64,000 nt of DNA from Geomesophilobacter sediminis (GTDB lineage Bacteria; Desulfobacterota; Desulfuromonadia; Geobacterales; Geobacteraceae). Under the pieces are notes generated by a model. The model searched no databases. It was not told where the DNA came from and saw only the letters and a program-made list of their open reading frames with translations. Of this stretch, positions 16,920-26,305 are shown piece by piece. A program made the position numbers and the translations under genes. The stretch is taken from NCBI RefSeq assembly GCF_016458275.1, contig NZ_JAEMHM010000023.1, positions 37,706 through 101,705 of the forward strand, read 5' to 3'. Within the stretch, counting starts at the first letter, position 1, and the number at the start of each line of letters is the position of its first letter.

Positions 16920-19490
16920 TCACGCGGCCGCGTCTATGGTTTCCCGCACCTTCCGGAGCAGCTCCATCGGCGCGACCGGCTTGAAGACGATCGGCATCTT
17001 CTCGTCCAGGAGCACCTTCTGCTGGACCAGGTCCGGTGCATAGCCGCTGGCAAAAAGGACCCTGGTCCCGGGCGCCTCTTCCCTGATCTCGTCGTACGCC
17101 TCTTTTCCCGTCTTTTTCGGCATCACCAGGTCGAACAGCAAAAGGGCGATCCGCTCCCGGTTTTCCCGGAATTTCTGCACCGCTTCCATACCATTGGTCG
17201 CCGTCAGCACCGTGTAGCCGAATTCCTCGAGCACCCCCCGGGTCAGGGTGCGGACCGTCTCGTCATCTTCGGCCAGAAGGATCGTCTCGGTACCGCGTAC
17301 CTGGAAGCGCTCCGGTTCGGTGGGCCCCTCCTGGATGCTGGCGCTCAGTTGCGGCAGGTAGATCCGGAAGGTGGTCCCCTTGCCGGGCTCGCTGTACACG
17401 TTGATGAAGCCGTCGTGGTCCTTGACGATGCCGTACACGACGGCAAGCCCCAGGCCGGTCCCTTTGCCGACTTCCTTGGTGGTGAAAAACGGGTCGAAGA
17501 TGTGCTCCTGGGTGGTCTTGTCCATCCCGCTTCCGGTGTCCGATACCGTGATCAGGACGTAACCCCCCGGCCGGCCGTAGCCGTGGATGGAGATGAACTG
17601 CTCATCGAAGCGGGTCGGCTCGGTGGTTATGGTGAAGATCCCGCCGGCTTCCATGGCGTCGCGGGCGTTGGTCGCGAAGTTCATCAGGACCTGCTCCAGC
17701 TGGTGCGGATCGGCCGACACCGGCATCGGCTCGGCATGGAGCGATACCCGGCACTCGACGTCTTCTCCGATGATCCGCTTCAAAAAGGTGGACGTGGTAC
17801 GGATGATCTCGTTGATGTCGACGGTGCTCTTCTGGCTTACCTGCTTGCGGCAGAACAGGAGCAGGTCCTTGGTCAGGTGCGCCGCCTTTTCCGCGGCCCT
17901 AAGCATCTGGTCGATCGCATCGCGCCGGGGGTCGTCCTCGGCGCTCTGCAGCAGGGCCATGGTTCCATAACCGACGATGGCGGTCAGGATGTTGTTGAAA
18001 TCGTGGGCGATTCCTCCCGCGAAGGTCCCGATGGATTCCATCTTCTGTGACTGACGCAACTGCTCTTCGAGGCGGTGGTGCTCGGTGACGTCCCGGAAAT
18101 ACCAGACTCGCCCGAGGTTGCGGCCGTTTTGGTCGACCATGGGGGAGGAGTACATGTCGAGGGTCCGCCCGTCCTTGAGCACCAGCTCGTCCCGACTCTT
18201 CTCCTCACCGTGCCGGTAGAGGTGTTCCAGCTTGGCCAAGAACTCGTCCGGGGCCTGGAGCTTGCCGGTAAGCGACTGCAGCACCAGTTGGTAGGCGCCG
18301 GAAGCGATCAGGTCCGGGGCCAGGTCCCAGATCTCGGCGAACCGGCCGTTGCTGGAGATGATGCGGCCGCTTCCGTCCACGGCGAGGATCCCGTCCAGGG
18401 AGGTCTCCTGCTGGGTGGACAAGAGGATGTTCTTCACCCGGAGCTCCTCCGAGGTCCGCTTCGGTTCGGATATGTCCCGTCCGATGGCGGCGGCGCCGAT
18501 CACCGCGCCCGAGCTGTCGTACAGCGGCGATACGGTGAGCGAGACGTCGAACCATTCCCCGCTCTTTTTCACCCGCACCGTCTCCAGCTGGTAGATGTGC
18601 TCGCCGCGTGCCACCTTGGTCAGGATGGATTCCAGCTCGCCCTGCATCGGTGGGGGGATCAGCATCCGCACCGATTGCCCCTTCACCTCTTCCTCGGCGT
18701 AGCCGTACATGGCCGCCGCGCCGCGGTTCCAGGTGAGGATGGTGCCGTCCAGGCTCTTGCTGAAGATGGCGTCGTCGGAGGACTCGACGATGGAGGCGAG
18801 CCGGCGGATCTCCTTGATCCGCTCCAAAAGCTCGCTCTGGTAGCCGCGGATGGAGTCGCGCATCTCCGCGAACCGGTCCACCAGCTCGCCCACCTCGTCG
18901 CGCCCCCCTTTCCCCAGATCGGCATCGAAGCGCCCTTCGGCCAGATGTTTCGAGGCGCGACTCAGCGTCTTGACCGGGCGGATCACCATCCGTTCCAGGA
19001 TCCAGGCGGCGCTCGCCACGAAAGCGACGATCAGGCCGAGCATCACGGTCAAAAGTTGGCGGTTTCGGTGCCTGGTCTCGGAGAGGACGGGGGCGAAGTC
19101 GACCTTGACGGTGAGGGTGCCCAGTTCCGTGCCGAGGTAACCGATGTGGCGGGTGAGGGTGCGGACGTCGTCGGAGTGGACGCCGGGGGGCGCCTTGGGC
19201 TCTTCCAGCGGGTAGAGGAGCAGGTGGTCCCGGTCCATCAGCTGGATTTCCAGCCAGTTCCCGTTCTTTTTCTTGAGGGCGTCGAGGTTTTCGTAGATGG
19301 TGTCGAGGTTGTGCCCCAAAAGCAGGGGAATCAGCCCCTCGATCACGCTGTCCAGGTGCCGCTCCGTGGCGCGCTGGTAGGTCTGCTCGATGTTTTGCAA
19401 AGACGCGGGGAGATAATGCGCGTAGAGGTAGTGAGCCAGAAGCACACTGAAAAGGGCCAGCGGGAGCAGTACCTTGCTGCGCAGGTTCAT
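16920..19490 (-). CDS. Membrane hybrid histidine kinase (HAMP-PAS-PAS-HisKA-HATPase-REC)
   Basis: The 856-residue protein has TM1 at about 8-26, a periplasmic domain of about 115 residues and TM2 at about 146-166. HAMP follows (to ~220), then PAS (225-345), a second PAS-like domain (355-470), HisKA with H496 (FAGGIAHDFNNILTAIVGYG), HATPase (N608 region; DTGSGM at ~651; GTGLGLAVVYGIVK) and a C-terminal receiver (735-856) with D787 (LLLFDLVMP). The REC at the end suggests an internal phosphorelay or feedback. The gene lies 6 bp downstream of a PhnD-like binding-protein gene in the same operon, so the binding protein probably presents its ligand to the periplasmic domain. Confidence 0.93.
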   Translation of the reverse strand: MNLRSKVLLPLALFSVLLAHYLYAHYLPASLQNIEQTYQRATERHLDSVIEGLIPLLLGHNLDTIYENLDALKKKNGNWLEIQLMDRDHLLLYPLEEPKAPPGVHSDDVRTLTRHIGYLGTELGTLTVKVDFAPVLSETRHRNRQLLTVMLGLIVAFVASAAWILERMVIRPVKTLSRASKHLAEGRFDADLGKGGRDEVGELVDRFAEMRDSIRGYQSELLERIKEIRRLASIVESSDDAIFSKSLDGTILTWNRGAAAMYGYAEEEVKGQSVRMLIPPPMQGELESILTKVARGEHIYQLETVRVKKSGEWFDVSLTVSPLYDSSGAVIGAAAIGRDISEPKRTSEELRVKNILLSTQQETSLDGILAVDGSGRIISSNGRFAEIWDLAPDLIASGAYQLVLQSLTGKLQAPDEFLAKLEHLYRHGEEKSRDELVLKDGRTLDMYSSPMVDQNGRNLGRVWYFRDVTEHHRLEEQLRQSQKMESIGTFAGGIAHDFNNILTAIVGYGTMALLQSAEDDPRRDAIDQMLRAAEKAAHLTKDLLLFCRKQVSQKSTVDINEIIRTTSTFLKRIIGEDVECRVSLHAEPMPVSADPHQLEQVLMNFATNARDAMEAGGIFTITTEPTRFDEQFISIHGYGRPGGYVLITVSDTGSGMDKTTQEHIFDPFFTTKEVGKGTGLGLAVVYGIVKDHDGFINVYSEPGKGTTFRIYLPQLSASIQEGPTEPERFQVRGTETILLAEDDETVRTLTRGVLEEFGYTVLTATNGMEAVQKFRENRERIALLLFDLVMPKKTGKEAYDEIREEAPGTRVLFASGYAPDLVQQKVLLDEKMPIVFKPVAPMELLRKVRETIDAAA

Positions 19491-19496
19491 GTAGTC

Positions 19497-20348
19497 TCAG
19501 TCCCCTTGCGGAATCCAGTAGTGTTCCAGTCCCCAGTCGACCATCTTCAGATATTCGCGTTGCGTGGTGGGACCGATCTGCAGGAAGGGAACCTTGGCGA
19601 GAAGCTCCTTCCCCTTGGGATCGCTCCCCATCGCGATCAGCGCCTGGCGCACGATTTCGGCGTCCCGCTTGGGGACCCGGGGGTGGACGGCGACGGGGTG
19701 CGAGGGGATCGGGCGGGTCCGGTGGATGACGCGCAGGGCATCGCGCACCGCCGGCGGCTGCTCCGCGAGCGTCTTGTCGATTCCGCCTCCCGCCGCGGCC
19801 ATCCCTTTCACCACGTGGAGGTACACCGAGCTGTGGGTCTTGACGTAGAGGGGGGTGATGGCGACCTGCATCTGGTCCAGATCGGCCCGCATCATGAGCG
19901 AGGCGCCGATGGCGTTGGGGGAGGGGAGGGCGACCGTCTTCCCGTTGAGCTCCCGGACCGACCGGACCGGGCCCTCCTTTTTCACCACGAGGACGCCGTG
20001 GATCTGCGTCTTGTCGCAGACCAGCGGGAGGTACCCCTGCGTCTTCCTGGTCTGGACGATGTAGTAGGGGTTCACGTAGATGAAGTCGAAGGAGCCGCGG
20101 GAGATCTCCCGGTCGAAATCCTGGATCTGGAGCGTGGTGACCAGCCGGAAGGAGAGGCCGGTCCGCCGTTCCAACTCGTCGACGATCGGCTTCCAGATCG
20201 CGTAGAGCTTACGTTGTTCGTACTGCGGCACGATGCCGATGGTGTAGCTTGACGCGGCCAGGGCGGGGGGCGCAATGTTGGGGAAAAGTATCGGCAGCAG
20301 AAACAGCAGGCAGACTACAGTCATTGCAGGGATGCCACACTTTCTCAT
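19497..20348 (-). CDS. PhnD-like periplasmic substrate-binding protein (sensor partner)
   Basis: The ATG at 20348 has GAGGAGG 8 nt upstream and starts a 283-residue protein with a signal peptide (MRKCGIPAMTVVCLLFLLP...ALA). A further upstream start would add 52 residues without a ribosome-binding site. The mature part fits the phosphate/phosphite/phosphonate-binding family: YTIGIVPQYEQRKLYAIWKPIVDELERRTG, FDFIYVNPYYIVQ, LNGKTVALPSPNAIGASLMMR and DPKGKELLAKVPF. No ABC permease or ATPase gene is nearby; the next gene, 6 bp away, is a hybrid kinase. This points to signalling rather than uptake. The ligand could be an oxyanion, but this is not certain. Confidence 0.87.
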   Translation of the reverse strand: MRKCGIPAMTVVCLLFLLPILFPNIAPPALAASSYTIGIVPQYEQRKLYAIWKPIVDELERRTGLSFRLVTTLQIQDFDREISRGSFDFIYVNPYYIVQTRKTQGYLPLVCDKTQIHGVLVVKKEGPVRSVRELNGKTVALPSPNAIGASLMMRADLDQMQVAITPLYVKTHSSVYLHVVKGMAAAGGGIDKTLAEQPPAVRDALRVIHRTRPIPSHPVAVHPRVPKRDAEIVRQALIAMGSDPKGKELLAKVPFLQIGPTTQREYLKMVDWGLEHYWIPQGD

Positions 20349-20477
20349 AGCGTCCTCCTCTGCGACCCAGGCTGTTATAACTATAGACAACAATTGGCTG
20401 AAGTCTACCTGAGGGTGACTTAATATTTGAAAGCCTCGCGCACTGAGAGTTTCGAATTCGGCTCCATCGTATCTATG

Positions 20478-20522
20478 AGCAAAAAAGAAGGGGGGGAGCC
20501 GCACGGCTCCCCCCCTTCTTTC
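20478..20522 (-). terminator. Rho-independent terminator of the poly-HAMP chemoreceptor
   Basis: A strong hairpin with arms AGAAGGGGGGGAGCC and GGCTCCCCCCCTTCT and a short loop lies 20 bp past the stop codon of the minus-strand chemoreceptor. It is followed on the minus strand by a T run. Confidence 0.9.
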
Positions 20523-20541
20523 AGCAGCAGGACCTTTGGTG

Positions 20542-23124
20542 TCAGTATCTTTCGAATCCGTCCTCGGCTCCCAGGTCGAGCGCCGCCCCTGGTGCGGTCA
20601 GGCTCGGCTGCCGGGTGCGTCCGGATTTAGTTTTTTTCGGCTGCCGCAGGGGCGCCGCGGCTGCGGCGTTACGGGCCCGGGTCGTTTCCTCCAGTTGGAA
20701 AAAGTCGATGGTGCTCTGCAGCTGTTCCGACTGCGACGAGAGTTCTTCGGCAGTAGATGCCATTTCCTCCGCCGCGGAAGCGTTTTGCTGGATCACCTGG
20801 TCCAGCTGCTGGATCGCCTTGTTGATCTGTTCCGCACCGGCGTCCTGCTCTCTGCTGGCTGCGGAAATCTCCTGCACCAGTTCCGCGGTCCGCTGGATGT
20901 CGGGGAGGATGCGGTTCAGCATCTCGCCGGCCTGCTCCGCGATCTCCACGCTTGTCGAGGAGAGCTCCGAAATTTCCGCGGCGGCGCGCTGGGAGCGCTC
21001 GGCAAGCTTGCGGACCTCGCTGGCGACGACCGCGAACCCCTTGCCGTGCTCGCCGGCCCGCGCCGCCTCGATGGCGGCGTTGAGCGCGAGGAGGTTGGTC
21101 TGCCGGGCGATCTCCTCCACGATCGAGATCTTGGCGGCAATCGCTTTCATGGCGGTAACCGTCTGGGCCACCGCCTTGCCCCCCTCCTGCGCATCGGCGG
21201 CGGACTTGACGGCGATCTTTTCCGTCTGCAGGGCGTTGTCGGCGGTCTGCCGGATCGTGGAGGACATCTCCTCCATGGCCGATGACGCCTGCTCGGCCGC
21301 GGCCGCCTGTTCCGTCGCCCCCTGCGACATCGCCTCCGAGCTTGCCGACAGCTGCTGGCTCCCGGACGCCACGTTGGCCGCCGCACCCATGACATCGCTC
21401 ACCACGTCGGCGAGTTTCTCCACCATCTCCGAGAGGGCGTGCATCATCTCGTCCTTGTCCGAGCGCATGGCGAGCTTCACTTTCAGGTTTCCTTCGGCGA
21501 CCGCCCGTGCTCCTGCGGTGATCTGCTCGGTCGCCTGGATCAGGACGTTGAGGTTGTTCTTGATGGTGTTGAAATCACCGTTGTAGTTATCGGTGATCGG
21601 CGCCGGGAGGTCCCCCTTGCTGATCCGCTCCACGTAGTTGGCGGCGACGTTGAGCGGGTCGATCACCGCGTCGAGCGTGTCGTTCACCCCCTGGACGATC
21701 TTGCGGAAATCCCCCTGGTGCTTGCCGGCGTCGGCGCGCGTCGCCAGGCGCCCTGCCACGGCCGCGGCGGAGAGCATGTTCGCGTCGGCGATCAGTTCGT
21801 TGACCGCCCGGATTGCCTGGTTCAGGTTGTTCTTGATGGTGTTGAAGTCGCCGTTGTAGTGGTCGGTGATTTCCGGGGGAATGTCCCCCTTGCTGATCCG
21901 GTCCACGTAGGTTGCCGCCATGTTGAGCGGACCGATGACGGCGTCAAGCGTGTCGTTCACCCCCTGGATGATCTTGCGGAAATCGCCCTGGTGTTTTTCA
22001 GCGTCAGCGCGGGTTGCCAGGCGCCCGGCGACTGCGCCTGCCGACAGCTGGTTCGCGTCGGCGATCAGTTCGTTGACCGCCCGTATCGCCTGGTTCAGGT
22101 TGTTCTTTATGGCATTGAAATCCCCGTTGTAGCTGTCGGTGATCTCCGGCGGAATGTTCCCTTTCGATATCTTGTCCACGTAGTCTGCCGCCACGTTGAG
22201 CGGGCCGACCACCGCGTCGAGGGTGCCGTTGAAGCCGACGATGATGTCCCGGTAGGCCCCCTGGTGCCGGCTCGCGTCGGCGCGGGTCGACAGCTTCCCT
22301 TCCACCGCATCGGCGCAGAGCTGCCCCGCATCGGTGCAAAGGGCCTGGATGCTCTCGGCCATGGTCTGCATCGAGGTGAGGAGCTGGCCGGTCTCGTCTT
22401 TGGAGACCTCCCCGGCGCTTCCCGAAAGATCGCCCCGGGCCAGCCGGTCCGCGAGCTCCACGCCGTCGCGGAGCCTGCGGTTGATGATGCGGGCCACCCA
22501 GAAGGCGAGGAACATCCCCACGGCCACCGCAGCGGCTATGGCGCCGGCAATGAAGGTGCGGGAGCTTTGGTAGGTGGCGGCGGAATTCTTGTAGGCGGAA
22601 AGGGCCAGATCGTCGTTCAGGGCGATCTCCTTTTCCAGCGCGGCCATCGCGGCCAGGAAGGATTTGTAGGAATCGCCGCGCAGGGCGGTCAGCGCCTGCT
22701 TCTTGTCCTTGCGGGAGAGATCGATCAGGTTCTTGTGCAGCTCGATGAAGGTGACCCAGGAAGAATTGAACTGTTCGTGAAGCTTCTTCATCTCCCCGGA
22801 CGGGACCAGCTTTTGATACTGGTCGTCGAGCTTCTTCAGATCGACCACTTCCTGCTGCATCCGCTTTTCATACTTGTCCATGTCCGCTGCGGATTCCGAG
22901 AGCAGGTGCTGGAACTCCGCCCGGCGGAAATCCCCCACCAGGGACTGGATCCTGCCGATGGTCCGGACCCGGGAAAGCTTGTCGGTCGCGATGTCCACCG
23001 TGGAATCGTTCACTACGGACAGCTGCCGTAGCGAAAAGATGCCTTGGACCACCGACAGCACCAGCACGACCGAAACCACCAAAACGATCTTCCCGCTGAT
23101 TTTCAAATTGCTGAACCAGGCCAT
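20542..23124 (-). CDS. Methyl-accepting chemotaxis protein with tandem HAMP-type repeats
   Basis: The ATG at 23124 is chosen because GGGGAGG sits 6 nt upstream and that site lies inside the codons following an earlier in-frame ATG at 23139. The 860-residue protein has TM1 (about 10-30), a four-helix periplasmic sensor domain, TM2 (about 190-212) and a HAMP. Then come about three near-identical repeats of ~92 residues, each with [23 protein letters not shown] and YNGDF-TIKNNLN, typical of poly-HAMP linkers. The signalling domain has the tip [22 protein letters not shown]...[13 protein letters not shown]. There is no C-terminal CheR/CheB pentapeptide. A sigma-28-like promoter lies upstream and a strong terminator downstream. 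Confidence 0.94.
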   Translation of the reverse strand: MAWFSNLKISGKIVLVVSVVLVLSVVQGIFSLRQLSVVNDSTVDIATDKLSRVRTIGRIQSLVGDFRRAEFQHLLSESAADMDKYEKRMQQEVVDLKKLDDQYQKLVPSGEMKKLHEQFNSSWVTFIELHKNLIDLSRKDKKQALTALRGDSYKSFLAAMAALEKEIALNDDLALSAYKNSAATYQSSRTFIAGAIAAAVAVGMFLAFWVARIINRRLRDGVELADRLARGDLSGSAGEVSKDETGQLLTSMQTMAESIQALCTDAGQLCADAVEGKLSTRADASRHQGAYRDIIVGFNGTLDAVVGPLNVAADYVDKISKGNIPPEITDSYNGDFNAIKNNLNQAIRAVNELIADANQLSAGAVAGRLATRADAEKHQGDFRKIIQGVNDTLDAVIGPLNMAATYVDRISKGDIPPEITDHYNGDFNTIKNNLNQAIRAVNELIADANMLSAAAVAGRLATRADAGKHQGDFRKIVQGVNDTLDAVIDPLNVAANYVERISKGDLPAPITDNYNGDFNTIKNNLNVLIQATEQITAGARAVAEGNLKVKLAMRSDKDEMMHALSEMVEKLADVVSDVMGAAANVASGSQQLSASSEAMSQGATEQAAAAEQASSAMEEMSSTIRQTADNALQTEKIAVKSAADAQEGGKAVAQTVTAMKAIAAKISIVEEIARQTNLLALNAAIEAARAGEHGKGFAVVASEVRKLAERSQRAAAEISELSSTSVEIAEQAGEMLNRILPDIQRTAELVQEISAASREQDAGAEQINKAIQQLDQVIQQNASAAEEMASTAEELSSQSEQLQSTIDFFQLEETTRARNAAAAAPLRQPKKTKSGRTRQPSLTAPGAALDLGAEDGFERY

Positions 23125-23241
23125 GTTTTGCCTCCCCACGTAATGATCCCGCCATGTTGCAGGCGGTTCCGGACTGCGGCCGTCTCCAACCGAAGTGTCG
23201 CTTCCTTAAGGTGCCAATTTAATAAGACTTTCCTGTCCCTG

Positions 23242-23268
23242 TTATCGGCCGTTTCCTTGCCAGCTTAA
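23242..23268 (-). promoter_or_regulatory. Sigma-28-like promoter of the poly-HAMP chemoreceptor
   Basis: On the minus strand TTAAGCTG (23268-23261) is followed after 11 bp by a perfect GCCGATAA (23249-23242), matching the flagellar sigma-factor pattern. It gives a leader of about 110 nt before the ATG at 23124. Confidence 0.68.
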
Positions 23269-23412
23269 GGACGTACTTATCTGTGTTGATTATTTTCGGC
23301 TAATCAGGCGGGGCGGGGCGATGAGGAGCGGAAGCTGTCTGCCGGGGTGGTCTGCCCGCGTTTTTGCACCGGTGGCTTTTTCCGAACTCCTTTGCTAAGC
23401 TTGAACAAGAAG

Positions 23413-23432
23413 TTGTTGAATTATTTGTTGAA
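23413..23432 (+). promoter_or_regulatory. Direct repeat, possible toxin-antitoxin operator
   Basis: TTGTTGAA occurs at 23413-23420 and 23425-23432, 12 bp apart, directly in front of the antitoxin start. Toxin-antitoxin operons are usually autoregulated through such repeats; this is inference from position. Confidence 0.35.
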
Positions 23433-23443
23433 CGGAGTGCGTG

Positions 23444-23677
23444 ATGGCAACGGTCAATTTCAGTGTCCCCGACGAGATCAAGGAGCTCTTTAACGCCGCT
23501 TTTGCAGGGAAAAACCGGAGCGCGGTGATCGCCGGCTTGATGCGCGAGGCCGCCGAACGCGAGCTTGCCCTGCGCCGGCGCCGGGAAGCCGTGGCTGCGA
23601 TACTCAAGGAGAGGGCTGATACACCCGTGGTTTCAACTGAGGAGGTGCTTGAGGCCGTGCAGGAGATCAGGCGATGA
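23444..23677 (+). CDS. Antitoxin of a VapBC-like pair (ribbon-helix-helix type)
   Basis: The 77-residue protein has an N-terminal ATVNFSVPDEIKELFNAAFAGKNRSAVIAGLMREAAER, which looks like a ribbon-helix-helix DNA-binding fold (beta strand, then two helices). A basic helix and an acidic C-terminus (STEEVLEAVQEIRR) follow; the latter probably wraps the toxin. A GTG three bases upstream (23441) is an alternative start. Its stop overlaps the toxin start by 4 bp. It is predicted to neutralise the PIN nuclease and repress the operon. Confidence 0.8.
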   Translation: MATVNFSVPDEIKELFNAAFAGKNRSAVIAGLMREAAERELALRRRREAVAAILKERADTPVVSTEEVLEAVQEIRR

Positions 23678-24111
23678 AGCCGGTTTTGGTGGTCGATGCC
23701 AGCGTGAGCGTGAAATGGTTTCTGTCGGCTCCTCCGGGAGAGGCTAGTGCCGCAGCAGCCCTGGCTCTGCTTGAGGCTTATTCGGAGGACCGGTTTTCCC
23801 TCTACCAACCCCCGGTCTGGCGATCCGAGGTATTGGGCGTCCTCTGCCGTTTGGCGCCACTATCGGCTTCCCGGTACGCCCAGGGGCTTCTCTCGTTCGA
23901 CTATCGGTTGGCCGATGCGGACGCGGTGTACCTGAAGGCCATCGAGCTTTCGATCCAACTGGACCATCACCTCTTCGACACGATCTATCATGCCGCGGCA
24001 TTGTTGCATCCCCAGGCCACATTCGTGACTGCTGACGAGAAATATCGGGCCAAGGGGGAACGTTTGGGGAGGATACTGCCGCTGGTGTCGTGGAAGGATG
24101 CTCTTTGGTAA
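23674..24111 (+). CDS. VapC-like PIN-domain toxin
   Basis: The 145-residue PIN nuclease keeps the four acidic residues of the active site: D8 (VVDASVSVKW), E52 (VWRSEVLGVL), D102 (HHLFDTIYHAAAL) and D121 (FVTADEKY). VapC toxins cleave tRNA or rRNA to arrest translation; the RNA target here is unknown. It is translationally coupled (ATGA overlap) to the antitoxin. The pair appears intact and probably active. Confidence 0.88.
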   Translation: MKPVLVVDASVSVKWFLSAPPGEASAAAALALLEAYSEDRFSLYQPPVWRSEVLGVLCRLAPLSASRYAQGLLSFDYRLADADAVYLKAIELSIQLDHHLFDTIYHAAALLHPQATFVTADEKYRAKGERLGRILPLVSWKDALW

Positions 24112-24139
24112 GAAGGGCCGTCATAAACCATTTCCACGC

Positions 24140-24169
24140 TTGACACCTCTTGGGGCGAGGGGGTATCTT
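24140..24169 (+). promoter_or_regulatory. Sigma-70-like promoter of cysM
   Basis: A perfect TTGACA (24140-24145) and TATCTT (24164-24169) are separated by 18 bp. They lie 38 bp before the cysteine synthase ATG. Confidence 0.6.
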
Positions 24170-24206
24170 GACTCGGTTTAATTTAAATCCCGTCCGAGGG
24201 CATTCA

Positions 24207-25124
24207 ATGAAAGGTCAAAGTCTCATCGAGTCGATCGGCTCGACCCCCCTGATTCAGATCCATTCCCTCTGCAGCAATCCCAAGGTCCGGATCATGGCGA
24301 AGCTGGAAGGGAATAACCCCGGCGGCTCCGTCAAGGATCGTCCGGCTCGGCAGATGATTCTGGCCGCCGAAAAAAGCGGCGAGCTCACCGATGACAAGGT
24401 GATCCTGGAGCCCACCTCCGGCAACACCGGCATCGCCCTGGCGATGATCGCCGCCGCGCGCGGCTACCGGATCAAGCTGGTCATGCCCGCCTGCGTCAGC
24501 GTGGAGCGGCGCAGCGTCCTGGAGGCTTACGGCGCGGAGATCGTCCTGTCGCCGGGGTGCGAGGCGACCGACGGCGCGATCCGCCTGGCACACAAGATCC
24601 TCGCCGAGGATCCGCAAACCTACTACATGCCCAACCAGTACGCCAATCCGAACAACGTACTGGCCCACTACGAGACCACCGCGCCGGAGATCTTAAGCCA
24701 GACCGACGGCGAGGTCACCCATTTCGTGGCCGGCATGGGGACCAGCGGCACCCTGATGGGGGCGGCGAAGTTCTTCCGCGAGAAGAAGCCGTCGGTCCAG
24801 GTGATCGGGGTTGAGCCGGTTTTGGGACACAAGATCCAGGGGCTCAAGAACATGCAGGAGGCGATCGTTCCGCCGATCTACGATCCGCAGGGCTACGACC
24901 GGAAACTGGTCATCGAGGACGACGACGCTTTCGAGACCGCCCGTCTGCTTGCCGCCAAATACGGTATCTTCTGCGGCATGTCCGGCGGCGCCGCCATCGC
25001 CGGTGCCCTCAAGGTGGCCTCGGAAATCGAGTCGGGGACCATCGCGGTGATCCTCCCGGACCGCGGCGACCGCTACCTCAGCACCAACCTCTTCAAGTCG
25101 ATGTGCGCCCAGTGCCCCCCCTGA
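24207..25124 (+). CDS. cysM: Cysteine synthase (CysM type)
   Basis: The 305-residue PLP enzyme converts O-acetylserine plus sulfide (or thiosulfate, for CysM) to cysteine. The PLP lysine is K43 in NPGGSVKDRPA. The substrate loop TSGNTG is at 70-75, the phosphate loop is GMGTSGTLMG and PDRGDRYLST lies near the C-terminus. Length and the VERRSVLEAYGAEIVLSPG segment fit the CysM subgroup better than CysK, but a CysK-like substrate range cannot be ruled out. The ATG at 24207 is chosen over 24150 because the family starts just before SLIESIGSTPL. It has its own promoter and terminator. Confidence 0.9.
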   Translation: MKGQSLIESIGSTPLIQIHSLCSNPKVRIMAKLEGNNPGGSVKDRPARQMILAAEKSGELTDDKVILEPTSGNTGIALAMIAAARGYRIKLVMPACVSVERRSVLEAYGAEIVLSPGCEATDGAIRLAHKILAEDPQTYYMPNQYANPNNVLAHYETTAPEILSQTDGEVTHFVAGMGTSGTLMGAAKFFREKKPSVQVIGVEPVLGHKIQGLKNMQEAIVPPIYDPQGYDRKLVIEDDDAFETARLLAAKYGIFCGMSGGAAIAGALKVASEIESGTIAVILPDRGDRYLSTNLFKSMCAQCPP

Positions 25125-25144
25125 TCGTTTCCCGTTGGCTCGAA

Positions 25145-25181
25145 AAGAAAGGGCGGCGCCTTACGGCACCGCCCTTTTCTG
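25145..25181 (+). terminator. Rho-independent terminator of cysM
   Basis: The stem AAAGGGCGGCGCC / GGCACCGCCCTTTT with a TTAC loop and a trailing T-rich stretch lies about 20 bp after the stop. Confidence 0.88.
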
Positions 25182-25455
25182 TTATGCCCCCTTTTTTTCT
25201 ACTGCACTGAACTCAAATGCGCGGAAAACAGTCAGGAAGTGGAACAGATATTGCTGAACATTTACTGAAACAGATGGAATGAGACGGCTTGTGTAAAGAA
25301 TGTCGACACGGTGCGTGCCGCCGGTAGCATCAGCAGACAAAGCTATTGCTAAATCCAATTGCTGCTCATGGTTGTTTGAATAATGTTCTTTGTCTGAGGG
25401 TAACCGTAGAGTATAATCGGCCCGCGATGAGCCCATCATCCAGTCAGGAGAGACG
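25182..25455. other. Intergenic, AT-richer, no gene seen
   Basis: The stretch between the cysM terminator and the PEP-CTERM gene holds a promoter at its right end (25390-25417) and an AGGAGAG ribosome-binding site. A minus-strand frame of 85 codons has no ribosome-binding site or recognisable features and is probably not a gene. Confidence 0.5.
25390..25417 (+). promoter_or_regulatory. Sigma-70-like promoter of the PEP-CTERM gene
   Basis: TTGTCT (25390-25395) and a perfect TATAAT (25412-25417) are 16 bp apart, about 39 bp before the ATG. Confidence 0.6.
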
Positions 25456-26232
25456 ATGAAAACGCTGGCGAGAATGTTGTTACAGATTGCTGCGGTATCC
25501 GTGCTGCTGTTTGCCGGACCGGTGAATTCGCAGGCAACCCTGGTGCACCCGGTGAGCTACGACATGATGAACGGCTCGGGTGTGGCGCGCGGCGGTGAAT
25601 ACAACTACTGGGATGCCACCTACAGCGTGAACGGTGCGATCCCGGCCAATGCCACCGTCGACGGTGCGCAGCTGAGCGGGGGAAGCGGCAAACTCACCGA
25701 CGGGGTCATCGCGGACCAGAGTCACAGCTGGGAATGGACCGACACCTCGGGGGTGGGGCACACCGACCAGAACCTGCTGGGGACCGGTCCCTACGTCGGC
25801 TGGACCTGGGGCAATCCGACCATCACGTTTCATTTCGGGCAGAAGGTGAACATCAACGACATCACCTTCTATGTGGACAATCCGGGAAACGATATTTACG
25901 GCCACCCGCGCGGCGGGGTCGCCGCACCGAACAGCATCGTCATCGGCAGCAACACCTACGACACCAATAAGCCCTCCACGGGCCAGGGACCGATGGCGAT
26001 CGACATCAAGGTCGGATTGAGCGATATCGACCAACTCGTGGTGACGCTGAACCGCGATATCGCGCAAGACAAGTTCTGGCTCTTCATGAGCGAGGTAACC
26101 TTCGACGACGGCCTTTCCGATCCCGCGGCCGCGGTTCCCGAACCCTCGACCGTGGTGCTGGTGGCTGCCGGACTGGCCGGCCTGGCGATGGTGCAGTGGC
26201 GCAAAAGGAAAGCGGCGGCGCGTTGCCGGTAA
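25456..26232 (+). CDS. PEP-CTERM sorting-domain protein
   Basis: The 258-residue exported protein has a signal peptide (about 1-28, LLQIAAVSVLLFAGPVNSQA). Its C-terminus is a textbook PEP-CTERM: VPEPSTVVLV, a hydrophobic stretch, then WRKRKAAARCR. The central domain (LSGGSGKLTDGVIADQSHSWEWTD..., ITFHFGQKVNINDITFYVDN) looks like a beta-sandwich of the discoidin/carbohydrate-binding kind. PEP-CTERM proteins are sorted by exosortase and are linked to extracellular polysaccharide; no exosortase is in this window. A promoter, an AGGAGAG site and a terminator surround it, so it is monocistronic. Confidence 0.9.
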   Translation: MKTLARMLLQIAAVSVLLFAGPVNSQATLVHPVSYDMMNGSGVARGGEYNYWDATYSVNGAIPANATVDGAQLSGGSGKLTDGVIADQSHSWEWTDTSGVGHTDQNLLGTGPYVGWTWGNPTITFHFGQKVNINDITFYVDNPGNDIYGHPRGGVAAPNSIVIGSNTYDTNKPSTGQGPMAIDIKVGLSDIDQLVVTLNRDIAQDKFWLFMSEVTFDDGLSDPAAAVPEPSTVVLVAAGLAGLAMVQWRKRKAAARCR

Positions 26233-26264
26233 GAGCGGATAGCCGGAACTGACGCAGGAGAATA

Positions 26265-26300
26265 AAAAAGAGACGCCCCCTTCGGTGCGTCTCTTTTTGT
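26265..26300 (+). terminator. Rho-independent terminator of the PEP-CTERM gene
   Basis: AAAGAGACGC...GCGTCTCTTT stem around a CCCCTTCGGT loop, with T5 at the end; an A run on the other side could allow bidirectional use. Confidence 0.87.
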
Positions 26301-26305
26301 TTATG

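Noticed and set aside
25182..25439. 85-codon minus-strand frame after the cysM terminator
   Set aside because: No ribosome-binding site, signal or family pattern; it covers the promoter of the PEP-CTERM gene.
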